Positions 33,519 to 45,530 of a stretch of 64,000 nucleotides of DNA are shown here, in pieces. A program made the position numbers and the translations under genes. The notes beneath the pieces were generated by a model. The model was given only the letters and a program-made list of their open reading frames with translations. It made no database searches and was not told the DNA's origin. Numbering within the stretch: the first letter of the stretch is position 1; the number at the start of each line of letters is the position of its first letter. Origin of the DNA: Bolinopsis microptera (lineage: Eukaryota; Ctenophora; Tentaculata; Lobata; Bolinopsidae); assembly GCF_026151205.1 (NCBI RefSeq), contig NC_087080.1, positions 11,085,837 through 11,149,836 of the forward strand, written 5' to 3'.

Positions 33519-35222
33519 ATATCACCGGAGACTCGCGGGCGGAACAAAATATTGCACGCGCACGCGCGTGCAATATTTCATATGTCCCCGAGGGCGCTAG
33601 CCCGAGGAGGACATATTTTCGTATAGCACGGAGGGCCCATCGGGCCCGAGTGCTATACGATTTTTCCGCCCGCGGGTCGAGGTGATGTGGATTATATCCA
33701 CCAGCGGGCGTTTTACAGTTAATATATAATCTTATAAACCCCTCCGGGATAGAATAAGATTATGATAATCCCGGCTCCCGCTAAATAGATTCTGATAATC
33801 CCGCCTCCCGCTGTTAGTTTTTTCCCGCTGAATAAATAACCCCGGCACAACTTCTATAATCCCGCCCCGCTCATTTGGCTCAACAAGATTTGTTTTGTTT
33901 TGATATTCCATGAGAATTTCAACTGCGCACTGTCACGTGTTTTGATGACGTGTATCACGTGACTAACTACTACGACGCGCATTGGTAAAAAATGTCACGT
34001 GACCTATGGCTTAACGTAAGAACTATAAATACACTTGATCTACGTATCGGTCTAATTGCAGGCGCTGGCAAAACTCCAGCACACTGCTTACATTACTTAA
34101 ACTCTTACATTAATAGGACCAGTTCCAGAACTTGTCTCGACGGTTACATTTGATTTTGTCCGGTTAATTTTGTCGTGTTTGATATAAGCCATGTATAAGT
34201 ATTATAGTCGTCTACTTTGATGAACTTCATGACACGATATCATTATTAGCTCCACCTTTTATCGCTTGCCAGGCTTAACTCGACGCCCCTTTATATCGAT
34301 ATTCATATTCATTCAACGTACTTCTGACTGAGGAATAATGTTTAGATATAACGCCAATTTCAAATGTCATAGTACCTTATATAGTTGTATTTATTTCAAT
34401 TTGGTAGTCCCCAATTCCATTTTATATTTTCCATACTGATCTCATATGGCTAGAATTAAGAGTAAAATGTCAAATTTGTTGGTCCTAGCACTAACCCGGA
34501 GGGGTTTATAACACATAACACCGGCACGCTTAAGTTATATTAAAATAAATCCTCGTGCTAAAGCACGTCGGGGTTATTTTCATAATAATCCCTCGTGCTT
34601 CGCACTGATCGAAATTATTATAAATTTTTCCCGCGCGTCGCGGGGAAAAATTGAAATATAATCCCTGCGCATGCCGGGGTTATGTGTGTTATAAATAAAC
34701 AATGGAGCTTGTATAAAAGTCAACTCTAGAAAAGGTCGCCACTAATTGTTGTAACCATGGTAACACGTCACGTGTTCAATGTAAGCCAATCATAAAGGGC
34801 TGTGTATAGGGGCTGGAGATAAGAGATCCATACTGACACTGCATTCCTAGGCCGTGAGAATAATGAATGTAATGTCAGTGACGATGAATATCAATAATTG
34901 GGGGATTATAACAGTGCTGATGTGTATTATATGTAGTAATCCGTATGTAGTACTAGTGTGTTATAATAACTTTGATATAAATCAAAGTATCATGTCATCT
35001 GCTCACGAGCTGCATGAGCAGCCCTACCGGACACCAAAATAAAATATATATATCTCCGTGCTATGAAAATATTTTAGAGAACTCCGGGCTATATTGCTAC
35101 TGGTCAAATTAAATGTCACTTGTTAGCGGGCTATATCATGAGCGGGCTGTAGAGATATCGGGCCCTTTGACAGCGGGCTGGTGAGAGCCCGCTATGCGAA
35201 AAAGCGCACGCTGGTGAATATA
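33519..35222. mobile_element. Cloverleaf element A, copy 3, inverted and interrupted by insertion B
   Basis: Reverse-complement of copies 1 and 2: ATATCACCGGAGACTCGC at the left and GCGCACGCTGGTGAATATA at the right. The hairpins are preserved. It is broken at TTATAA by insertion B (33733-34694). It differs from copies 1 and 2 by scattered changes, so it is older. Confidence 0.8.
33733..34694. mobile_element. Insertion B: TIR module plus a second, unrelated cloverleaf module, TTATAA duplication
   Basis: TTATAA flanks both sides inside element A. Module 1 (33733-34512) has ends TTATAAACCCCTCCGGG and its complement. Module 2 (about 34507-34694) is bounded by TTATAACACATAACACCGGC and TGCCGGGGTTATGTGTG. 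It encloses three hairpins (CTCGTGCTAAAGCACG; CTCGTGCTTCGCAC between AATAAT/ATTATT; AATTTTTCCC..GGGGAAAAATT). The layout copies element A without sequence similarity. Two successive TTATAA insertions are an alternative to one composite element. Confidence 0.7.
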
Positions 35223-35541
35223 TAAAGAGGAGCACACAAGATTCTCATGGCCTTTCTGCCTTCACCTGTTTCCTATCCCTGGCCCGGGGTTTTGCCCTGC
35301 TGTGTCCGCTCTCTCTCCACACGTTGCTCATTTCCATTATAGGTTCGTAATTTAGATTAAGTTCTTGATCATGTTATTGTCATTACTTGCATTCGTATCA
35401 AAAGGTTGACGTTAAGATTAGTTCTAATAGTTCAATAAATTCCTAGGTGATATTACGGTGATACACATCCCACGTACCTGCTCTGCTTGTCTTTACCTAA
35501 GTTTCACCCGTAGTATTGCATCGTAAGTTATTTTAGCCTTA
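35223..35541. other. Spacer, no gene seen
   Basis: Pyrimidine-rich start (CTTTCTGCCTTCACCTG). Probably part of the host repeat that continues at 37174. Confidence 0.35.
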
Positions 35542-37173
35542 CGGGTAAACCGCCCCTAAAACGTCACCTGTTTTTGGGCCCAGATTGCTTAGTTAGGGCT
35601 AAATTTACAGGGGTCTGAAGTGTCTAGGAATAATATTTAAACCTTTTTCTAGCCTGCCAGGAAGATTTGGAAATTTGAAAATAAAATCAGGTACAATTTT
35701 TTTGACGTTGAAATGGAGTCACTTTTAAAACACCACCCCTACTAAAATGTCAACTCTATATGTGTGATAATTACAAAATGTACAGGAGGCCTGATTTATC
35801 TTTTGTCACTAGTATTATTTGTTTTGTCTTATTAAAACATTAAGCTACTTGAACACATTCACTCACTAAAGGAAGTACCTCAAAACGGTAATCACCCCCT
35901 AAAATGTCACGTGCACCACCCCTAAAACGTCAGCTAAAACAGGTTGTGTAGCACTCAGAATGTTGCTCAATTATTAATTTTAACCACTTCTGGGACAAAT
36001 ATAACCTATTTCTGAGAGGTGTCGACCAGAATTTCTCTCTCTGTTGAAAAAAAATGGTGGAATTTAGTCAATTTACTTTTTGCGACATTTTGGGGACTTT
36101 TTTTGAATACCCAGAATTTACGGCAAAACGGTAACTCAGTCAACAAAATTTACACCTGTAGTTAGATTATCTAGTTATAAACTAACAATTGGCACAAAAG
36201 AAATGGATTCAATGTGATTTTAACCTTGTGCAAATTGCATGTTTTAATTGCATTTTTTGGGATTTTTAACATCATCCTACATTTTGGCAATTTTAGTGAC
36301 CTGTAGTTAACTAAGCCAACCCAGTAATCGATCTGACCTTCTCTATAGACTAGATTTGACTGCTTTTAGCAAAATTGAATGTCAAAAACTACGGTTTTTG
36401 GTAATTACTAGTTTATGGTAAACCTATGATATGCCCCCTAAAATGTCATTTTTTTCTCCCCTAAAATGTCAAATTTGTATTTTGTTCGCATGGTGTGCGA
36501 TAATAGCTCTTGTTTTGGCACTTGTTAATTAATAACATCAACTATTAACGAAATGTATGCATTGCATCTTAGGAAAAGCCTGAGTAATTTGATCACGTTA
36601 AAATGACATTTTAGGGGGGATAATTAGACATTTTAGGGGATGTTTATTGCAATTAATAAAATAAAACTAATTCCTTGAGCTGCCAAAGCTTTCCAATATT
36701 ACCATTAGATGCTAAATATGATGTTTAATAGGCTGGTACCTCCATTTTATGGTGCTTGTAGTCTCAAAGCCAGAATCTGATAAAATGACATTTTAGGGGG
36801 CGGCCAGGTGACATTTTAGGGGAGGGTAGTAATATTGAGTAATGTATAACTTTCCATATCTCCAGTCATATGTACAAAGTTGCTAAAATATGTAAATATC
36901 ACTATCCTAGACCAAAATCGAGTTAATATTAATGAATTCCAGAGTTATAAAATTGTGCGCTTTTTTTCAAAAGTAAAAAATTCGTACAAAGTGAAAAAAA
37001 TGCCCTTATGGCATCATTTAGATTCAATTTCAGGATGTGGCAGGGTCTGAATGATATTTTTTTATGTTTAGGAGTTACAAATGATTAGGTAAGATACTTT
37101 CTAAGAAGATGGGATCCAATCAATCAAGAGTGGCGTTTTAGGGGTGGGTGACATTTTAGGGGCGGTTTACCCG
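35542..37173. mobile_element. TA-flanked non-autonomous DNA transposon with many CCCCTAAAAYGTCA motifs, 1632 bp
   Basis: Ends CGGGTAAACCGCCCCTAAAA and complement, differing at one base in about 27, flanked by TA (35540-35541, 37174-37175). The motif CCCCTAAAAYGTCA recurs at about 35553, 35743, 35890, 35917, 36431, 36459 (forward) and 36604, 36630, 36785, 36811, 37132, 37149 (reverse). It is forward in the left half and reversed in the right half. No open frame of note. Confidence 0.85.
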
Positions 37174-37229
37174 TATTTGTTAAGTTCCTAGAGAAGTTGT
37201 ACTTTCCTTTATTAAATTTAGCCTAATTA

Positions 37230-38078
37230 CCTTACTCGGGAATATTATAGCGGGTTAATTTATGACTGGGAAAATTAATAACCGGGAAAATATGGCGGAC
37301 TTTCCCAAAACCCGCCAAATTATCCCGGTCATGTATTTACCGGTGGCCGACCTTTCAAGGTCAACAAATTTTCAACCGAAGTTTCTGTTTTTGTTACTAC
37401 TTCAATTTACAGTTACTGATATTACTCAGAAATAGAAAAAAAGACACGTCTAGTATTTAAAGGAAAATAAATCTATAGCAATAATAAGTCAAATCTTCAT
37501 TAAAGCGTATTCTCATTCTCATTATCGCTAATGTCCCCTCCATTATCATTATTGATATCCTCCTGCTGCTGACCGTCAAATTCGAAGTTGTATTGTTGTC
37601 TTAACAAGACTTTCATTTTGTCCGCTAATGGGGCTACTGCTCTGAAGGTCAGCCGGAGTTTAATTTCCTGCCCACCGCTTGGTATTGGGGAACGTCTTGG
37701 CTTTGCATCTTCAACTGCTCCAGTAATCAATCCACCGTGGACCATGAAATAGTGGCACAGTTTACTCACTTCATGGGCAAGAAAAGTGAGAATCACGGTC
37801 CACCCTGAAATCTGATTTCTATAACCAAATTGTGATTTTTATAACGAAATTATGGTAGCAACCGCCAATAAAGTTACAGCCCTCCATCCACTGCTTCAAA
37901 AGTCTTCTCTAGCATATATGAGACTTCAGGTAAAATATGATGATCACCACCCCCTTGGAACCCCATAATCTGAGTCGGCGGGTTTTTTTATGACTGGTAA
38001 AATTTTTGACCGGGAAAAATATGGCGGAATCTTCCAAAACCCACCACTTTATCCCGGTTATAATAATCCCGAGTAAGG
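37230..38078. mobile_element. TA-flanked DNA transposon, 849 bp
   Basis: Ends CCTTACTCGGGAATATTATA / complement with CCGGGA..ATATGGCGGA sub-terminal repeats, flanked by TA (37228-37229, 38079-38080). It contains one minus-strand frame (37500-37796). The ends resemble the pogo-like CCTTATCGG family of 23619-24509. Confidence 0.8.
37500..37796 (-). CDS. Uncharacterised 98-residue frame within a DNA transposon
   Basis: Reads MILTFLAHEVSKLCHYFMVH..., then QEIKLRLTFRAVAPLADKMK and an acidic Asn/Asp/Glu tail ending ENENTL. No transposase motif. The start may lie upstream through an intron, since pyrimidine-rich DNA precedes it. It may be a captured fragment or a remnant of the transposon's own protein. 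Confidence 0.3.
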   Translation of the reverse strand: MILTFLAHEVSKLCHYFMVHGGLITGAVEDAKPRRSPIPSGGQEIKLRLTFRAVAPLADKMKVLLRQQYNFEFDGQQQEDINNDNGGDISDNENENTL

Positions 38079-38079
38079 T

Positions 38080-38880
38080 AGTTAATAATTGTTCTAGATA
38101 GTCGGTCCTTTTATTTATAATTTGTCTCTTTTCAGACCGTTCCTAACCGTTGTAAGACTAAGTCTACGAGTATGATATGAGAGAATGAAGCCTAATTACG
38201 GTCAGTCACTATAGAGTTATTGCAATTGTATTGTTAAGTGTTGATAGTTATTAGTATTACATATTATTGTTTTATTCGTGCGGCCGTGTCCTAACATTCT
38301 TAATTAAGTTCATCGTTATAATTAATACGGTCTGGAACATTGTATTGATCTACGTTTACTTCAGAGAGAGACAACTGGCACTGCAACCTCGTGAAACATC
38401 ATCCAATCGACGAACCATCCTTACTAAGTGCTTTCCACCTCACAACATCCGCTGCCACCGTACTTGGGGTAAACGGACTTTTGCTAATGATAGTTGATTC
38501 AATGTTGTTGTCGTATTTAATACAATTATTTTACAATCTTATCTACTTGTTTCAATTGGTTATCTTCCAGATATAAATTCACCTAAAAGTTCGAAGTCCA
38601 TTATTTCCTGTTATAAATCTACCCTTGTACACACGAGAGTTTGGGTTTGAACTGTGCCCTGAGTGAGTCTCAAACCGGGAGGTATTCCATAATATCGGAA
38701 CCTGAATTTCCATACTCTAGTTAAAAGGAGCCCATTATACGTAGTTAAAGTAATACCATCACAATTTAATGAAATATAATAAATAAATAATCTCTAGAAG
38801 TCATGGAAAATTGGAGCATTAAATTAAAATAGGCCGTTAAGTAAGTTGTCGTGCTGAAATCCGAGTACGCCTCTTAACAA
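38080..38880. other. Intergenic stretch, no gene seen
   Basis: Contains only short frames. The right part (38640-38800) resembles 33060-33130, so it is probably repeat-derived. Confidence 0.35.
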
Positions 38881-39150
38881 TTAAACCGTGTTCATTTCTC
38901 GGCGGTGAAGGGATTAAACCGTGCTCGTTTCACGGCGGTGAAGGGATTAAACCGTGCTCGTTTCACGGCGGTGAAGTGATTAAACTGTGCTCGTTCCCCG
39001 GCGGTGAAGGGATTAAATTTAAACCGTGCTCGTACTATCATCCACGCATCCTGCATTATATTTTATATAAGGAGTAAGAAACTTTAACTTTTAGTGATAA
39101 CCTTACGTCCTTAGAACCAATTGACGTCTCCTAATCATCATTGGCTGACG
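38880..39150 (+). repeat. 33-bp satellite (5 units) running into a diverged family D fragment
   Basis: Units GGATTAAACCGTGCTCGTTT + CACGGCGGTGAAG, then TTTAAACCGTGCTCGTACTA and the family D segment with two internal deletions, up to CCAATTGACGTCTCCTAATC. Confidence 0.85.
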
Positions 39151-39414
39151 GTTATATTTTTTATACATCTCACGGCTTAACCACCTTCGATTCTTTCGCT
39201 ATTATTATATACCTTATCGGACAAAATTTTCGCGGACAAGTTTTTCGCACGGACCAAATTTTTCGCACGGACCAAATTATTCACGGAACATTTTTGGTGA
39301 TATTTTTAAAAGTGAGGAAAAAATAAAATGTAATAAATCGTAACAAAATGCTGTAGGATAAATCCGAGGGAAATCATATCTGATTAAAAGATCGCAGAAA
39401 TCGGCCTTCTGCTA

Positions 39415-42366
39415 GATAGTGCGCCATCGACAGTGAGCCGCGCGTGCTGACTGTAGGATGGTTTTTTTTTATTTAGCGCTAATTTCGGCCAGCACAATTT
39501 TCTTCAAACAAATAGATATTGAGTATGCTTCCCGACCTCTGATTGCAACAAAAATTGGTAAGCTTACTTGTAATAAACCTTGGAAATTCCAAGAATTTCC
39601 AGTCATTCTGTGCTTGAATGATTTTGTGTTTAAGATATTTCTCCTTAAGTTTAGCAGATCATTTATATAAGAAGTGTATCTAAATTAAAGAATAGGCTTA
39701 CGTTTAATTAACAAACGAAGCTTTTTGTGTTTAACCAAGGGACAATTCGACACGCTAATTGATGACATTCCATGGAGGTGTCCAATCAGAGCGCCACAGA
39801 AGAACACCTGATAGCAGACCGGCCTATCAGTATCACAGTTTCAGACGATGGTCTATGGATCGTACGGATGGATAATGAGCGGCAGAGTTTAACGATAATG
39901 AGCAGCAGACTCAGTGAGATTCAGAGATGATATATGAGGATGACGATCGGAGAACAAAGGAGTCTTAGACCAGCACAGTCGATAGGGTTGTTCCAGTACG
40001 CAGGGGCCAGTAGGCCGGTTTCGACCGGCTAAGCCATGTTTTAATATGCTTGCTAGACGTAGTAATCCAGTAAGTTCTTTTTCTTAATTAGATTTGAGCG
40101 TTTAATTTAGCTGTCTTGCTTCTAATTTAAGAGTTCAGACGTGAATTGATAATAATGTTGTTTTCAAGTTTCTATTCAAGTTTCCTATGTGGCTATAGTA
40201 ATACGTCATTTCTATCTAGGTTCAACCAGCCACGAATACATTTTGCAGTTTTGTTGATAAGATTCCTCCTAAACTAGATGACAATTCCAAAGACCATCAT
40301 GCGTGTTGGGTTCGTTCTAGAGGTAAATTCCTTTTCTATTAGTCTCAGCATGTTAGATCTAAGAATAATAAAAAAGGTAGTTGAACATCGTAGTTCCTTA
40401 TTCTCAATTAATATCCATTGTACAAAATTACGTTGTCGTTTTCCGGGTCACATATCCACGAGGATTCCTGCTAATACCGTATTGTTACTTGCTATTGTCA
40501 ATACCAGCTTGATCGGGCCAAGAATATTTGATTCTACTTCGTCAGCCGAGGTAATTAGTTCAGTTACGACGTCTGCATAAAGTAGTAGATATATTCCATT
40601 TTAATTGATTAATTGTTGTGTTATAGAGTAAGACTTGACAATTCCTTTTATATTAATATTTACATGTGCAAGTTTAAAGTAGTTTCCAGTTGGCTATGTT
40701 ATAAATTGTTTTAACACCAGACTTCCTCCACAATTCGTGACGGCCAAATTGTTAAAGATCGAGACGCCGTGATACTCCATTCCAGTTCCACCTACACCAT
40801 TGCTTAGAAATAAACTTTGAAAGGTGATTGCACCATCATAGATTTGTACACCAAGATATTTCCCTTAAATAGGTTATGAGAAGATGTTCTCCCGTGTTAA
40901 TTAATTAGTATAGTACAAAAAGCTTACTTCCATTGTTATATAATCATTTTTTAATAAGAAGGTTTTTTGTTCATTAATTACACTACTATTATAGTAGATC
41001 TATATTCTTGCTTACATTGTTGTATCAATTTGTGTTAACCCACCAAAATTGAAAGTCTGAATTATAATTACTAACCGCACTAAATTAAATAAGAAGTAAC
41101 ATGAAACTCTGAATTCTAGCAAAACTATAATTTCCCTAAAACAAAAGTTTTAAGACGCTCAATCGTGGGTTCAGAAGCATATCCAACCATCAGACATTAT
41201 GTTACAGCTAAAAGCAGCGTATTTTGTTGTAGGTTTACAACCTACCAGGACGACCTACCAGGACGCGCGCCGAGTTGGACTTCCAATATATGGAACAGAT
41301 ATTTTACGAGTATCACCCGTTAACGTATTTTGCCCCATTTTGATCACTATATCAACTCCGATATCCATATCCACCAAATTTTTCGGACAGTTATTGTGAA
41401 AGCCCTATTGGAAGGTCGTCGCCAATTTTCAGAATGATCTCATTCAAGGAACCGAAGATATATCCGAATAATACGACAAAAATCAACGAATTTGGTCAAA
41501 TTACGCGATTTTTACAGCTAATTTTGCTCCAAAAGCCGCGCACTATCAAATATGGCACCTAGGCGAAACTCACTGATCTTTCCAAAAAAGTATAACAAAT
41601 TTGGTATTGTGAAAATTCTCACAGTCTCTAGAAAACAATGGTACAAAAATTTTAAAAATCCGAGCAAGTTTATTTTTATCGTGCACCCCCTACTTCTAAA
41701 CAGCCGTGAGCACTTGCCCCGGACTAATATTTCGAAAAGAAAGCGGCGCGCGCCACTTCGAAAAAATTTAGTAGGGGGTGCACGATAAAAATAAACTTGC
41801 TCGGATTTTAAAAATTTTTGTACCACTGTTTTCTAGAGACTGTGAGAATTTTCACAATATCAAATTTGTCATACCTTGAAAAGAAAAATCAGTGAGTTTC
41901 GCCTAGGTGCCATATTTGATGGTGCGCGGCTTTTGGAGCAAAAGCAGCTGTAAAAGTCGCGTGATTTGACCAAATTCGTCCAAATTTTACCATTTTTGTC
42001 GTATTATTCGGATTTATCTTCAGTTCCTTAAATGAGATCATTCTGGAAATTGGCGACAACCTTCCAATAGGGCTTTCACAACTGTCCCAAAAATTTGGTG
42101 GATATCGGAGTTGATATAGTGATCAAAATGGGGCAAAATACGCTGCTTTTAGCTGTAACATAATGTCTGATGGTTGGATATGCTTTAAATTTTTCGGACA
42201 CTTTCCTTGTAAGTCTATGAGTAAGCTTACCAATTTTTGTTGCTATTGGAGGTCGGAAAGGATACTCAATATCTATTTGTTTAAAGAAAATTGTGCTGGC
42301 CGAAATTAGCGCTAAAAAACCATCCTACAGTCGGCACGCGCGGCTCACTGTCGATGGCGCACTACC
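39415..42366. mobile_element. Giant foldback element, interrupted by family E copy 2
   Basis: Outer arms 39415-39560 and 42222-42366 and inner arms about 41176-41690 and 41765-42186 are inverted copies of each other with modest divergence. The central loop is about 75 bp. The left arm lacks the segment that the right arm has near 42187-42221; family E (39561-41175) sits there instead. Without E the foldback would be about 1.3 kb. No coding sequence. Confidence 0.8.
39561..41175. repeat. Repeat family E, copy 2, inside the foldback arm
   Basis: Homologous to 31740-33045. Ends at GTGGGTTCAGAA, after which foldback sequence resumes. The 100-residue frame at 40278-40580 has no counterpart in copy 1. 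Confidence 0.7.
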
Positions 42367-42572
42367 TAAATTTAGACGAGTATCATCCGTCAAAAATTTC
42401 ACGTGACTCGCTGACTTTGGTTTTTATGGTTTTGCAGCCGTACATTCACATAGCCATGTTTATACGCGTACTGCGTGACGCGCTTGTTTCGGCGGTCGAG
42501 CGGCGCGCGCTACTGCAAGCGAAAGGGCTCTGGTTAGAGCAAAGCTGTATAAAACGGTTGTACAAAACCCAA

Positions 42573-42636
42573 ATCCTAACCCTAACACTAACCCCGAAGC
42601 TATTCATAACCCTTACCACAACCCTAACCCTAACCC
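42573..42636. repeat. Interstitial telomere-like (CCCTAA)n patch
   Basis: CCTAACCCTAACACTAACCC and, 25 bp later, CCACAACCCTAACCCTAACC: degenerate copies of the TTAGGG animal telomere repeat, facing left. It is too short and degenerate to be a chromosome end. Confidence 0.85.
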
Positions 42637-42639
42637 GAG

Positions 42640-44880
42640 CTCTAAACAATCGAATTCGTGTTTTACTAGCCTGTCACGTGACCAAAACGGTTTTTTGCCC
42701 ATAACTCTCCGATCCAGCTGGAAGCATTTTACCTTACGTCATGGAGGGTGATTCGGAATCAGCGTCCAAAAATGTACACCGATTAACTGATTAAGATCAA
42801 TTTCACAACCACAGCACACAGGGCCTTTTCACAAGAATTTTCTTAAAATTTGGGCGAGCGATTTAGTAGGAGCGCAAATAGTTATGTTATTGTAACAATA
42901 ACATGAACAATGTAGTTCTTTCATAATAAAGAGCTAGGCTGCTAGGAACCAGGAGCAGAGTTTTGTGTGATTTTAATTTTGATTACCACTGTTTAAAACG
43001 GGCCATCGGGGGTTGATAACGGTGTTATATGAATACTAAGTAAGTGATTTATGTCATCGATCATATTTTCAGAAAACCTTACCGCCTGCCGGGCTCGCTA
43101 GAGGTTGTAGCGCGATGCTGTTACTGTGCCGCGCCGCGCACTCAATGAGGCTTCTCACAGCTAGATCGGCGAAATGCGCTACTGTGCCGCGCCGAGCTGC
43201 CATGAATTGACATCGTCAATTAAGCTAGAGGTGATCATTTTTCAACAGCACGTTTGTTATCGCGCGTCACGTCAAGTTTGCTTATCGCACGGTGCACGCT
43301 TGATTGAGGTTGGTAGTCATGACGACCACATTAATTTACAAAATTAAAAAGCTGCGATCTTTTATTTAGCCTAAAATGCAAAATCAAACTTTTTTGTTTA
43401 ATTCATGATTCAGAATCTAAGTTGTCCCAAATTTTGTTTCTGTGGAGCTTGTAGCGCGATGCGTTACTGTGCCGCGCCGCGCACTCAATGAGGCTTCTCA
43501 CAGCGACATCGGCTGGCTAGATCGGCGAGATGCGCTACTGTGCCGCGCCGAGCTGCCATGAATTGACATCGTCAATTAACTAGTGTGGAGCTAACTTTAA
43601 ATTTACGAGACGGAAATCTTGTTAAAAACCGCGGAAGGTTCTATTTATTTTACTTTTGGAGATAGACCCTAGCCGGTAGGATTTGCTGGGTATATGCATA
43701 ACTAAACTACAATCTAGTCTGGAAGGGTAATAATAATAATATATAGCATTATATAAGCATTTTTAATCAAACTGTTATTTTATGATATGTGTTAATTATG
43801 TGTGATATTTGTTTAACTAAACGGGTAATACCAGTAAAATATTTATTTGAATCAAAAAACCAAAACATCAACTCCGCGGCGCGCGCGCGTTCATAGTTTA
43901 TAAACATACAACGTTTGATTAAACGTTACGGACTCAAATTTGCATTTGGTTATGTTAATTACTTTTTATCTAAATCTTTCAAACAATATATAATTTACAA
44001 AATTAATGAATGATTTCTAAACAAACTCAGACTTAAAAGGGAAAAAAATATAGCCCAAGTATCCAGTAGCTTCAAATATGAAATAAACGTAAAAATTAAA
44101 ATCAAATTTAATAATTTGAACATGAAGTTTATCAAATTACTATAAAAGTTTTTAATGTACTTTAACATGTTGATTGACGATGTCAACCCTTCCGATCCAG
44201 ATCGTTGCTCTGCGAAGCAAAGCAACGGTCTTGTCATGCGGAGCAAGAATGCTAGTTTGCGCGGCGCGTCGAAGCGGCGAAGTCCTCCAATTAAACATGC
44301 TGCTTTCTTTAGATGAAAGGTTATTTCGCAAAAACTTCATTGAGTAAAAATTGGTATGTAAATTGGATAATAGCTTTGAATTGCTTTTACTGGGCGGCGA
44401 TCAGCCTGCACTGTCATTCCGCCGAATCTCTATCCTATGATTATGAACATAAATATAATAATAGCCTGGGTCCCCAGGTAACTTTGCTTAAATTGTAAAT
44501 ACTGATTACAAAATTTCAAAATCCTTCAATACGTCTTTTAATTGAAATCTTAACAATTAAATTATTTTTAATATAATATCAAACTTGGCCCGAATTGACG
44601 GTTTCTTAATTTGTTCACGACTGATGATCGACGAAGGTATGCTTGACGTGAAATAGGTCTTTTCCATTTTATACCGGGATCTGTATTCTTCACAGAGATT
44701 TACTTTGTAACTTTGCTACCGTTCACTGTTATGTACAGTTCGTCTCTGTGATACGAAATTGTTATGGTTGATTGATCACATCACACATGTACCAAGTAAT
44801 TTACGTATTAAAATTTTAAAAGAGTTAGAAAGGAAAATGCTGTTTCAAAATGTACTCAAGCTTGTAGACTCAACGAGATC
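42640..44880. other. 2.2 kb without recognisable genes
   Basis: Holds the 43097-43583 direct repeat and a GC-rich island near 44190-44290. The remaining sequence is AT-rich and shows no credible coding region. Confidence 0.45.
43097..43583 (+). repeat. ~135-bp direct repeat pair, GC-rich
   Basis: TTGTAGCGCGATGC.GTTACTG ... GAATTGACATCGTCAATTAA at 43107-43222 and 43449-43575. The second copy has a short internal expansion (GACATCGGCTGGCTAGATCGG). The unit itself contains two ACTGTGCCGCGCCG words. Might be terminal direct repeats of a small element, but no coding or TSD was confirmed. Confidence 0.65.
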
Positions 44881-44888
44881 CTGAAGCA

Positions 44889-45530
44889 TCAAACTTCACT
44901 GTTAGTCGTATTCCTGGAGCTGTCTGTTACAGTGACACTTTGACTGTCGCTACCAATTCCAGGGGTCAAGCTACTTATCAATGTCCATACATAGTTGCCA
45001 AATCTTCTGTTGGTCATTGTATACAGGACTGGATTGCAGAAGGAGTTTACCATGATGCAGCTGAGTGCTGTTTGCTCTACAGCGACGGGTAGGTCTGGAT
45101 CCGCACCTTTCCACATCAAATAGATCAAGTAGGTGATCCAGCTAACAATGAAAACACCGGACAGGGCACACTGTTATAAGAGCCTGTGCACTGTTCCTCT
45201 CTGTGGGTGCCTTGTACTTCTTTGGGGATTTAAAAGATGTTAAGAAGAGCAGAATTTTTATGATAGAGATAAGAGGGATGATAATGATGATACCTGTCTG
45301 TACAGTGCAGTGTACCCTCATATGAAGTGATGCGGCCTTGTTGATGTAGATAGTTGAGAGTCATTATGCAGATTTCTGTGAAAAGACTGAATCAGATTTG
45401 TAAGCAAAGCAAGTGATGGTGGTTGAGGAAGCTATGACCCAGATCACTGCAAGTCCAATCTTACCAGTGCGACGAGAAACTCTGCCCAGAGGATGTCGGA
45501 GGCGAAATCAGTAGGCGGTTATAACTAAAA
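44889..45530 (-). pseudogene. Rhodopsin-class GPCR remnant, TM4 to C-terminus
   Basis: Reading down the minus strand: RHPLGRVSRRTGKIGLAVIW (second loop and TM4), a TM5-like stretch (TGIIIIIPLISIIKILLF), TM6 (CALSGVFIVSWITYLIYL), and TM7 with NSFCNPVLYTMTNRRFGNYV (NPxxY motif), then a Ser/Thr-rich tail to TGA at 44889. The pieces lie in different frames (shifts near 45170 and 45350-45500), so it is not functional. A matching TM1-TM3 piece lies at 57520-57880. Confidence 0.8.

Noticed and set aside
35542-37173. CCCCTAAAA motifs as telomere repeats
   Set aside because: They are dispersed, with fixed GTCA extension and opposite polarity in the two halves, so they belong to the transposon.
42573-42636. 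Chromosome end
   Set aside because: Only a few degenerate units, internal to a repeat-rich region with genes on the far side.
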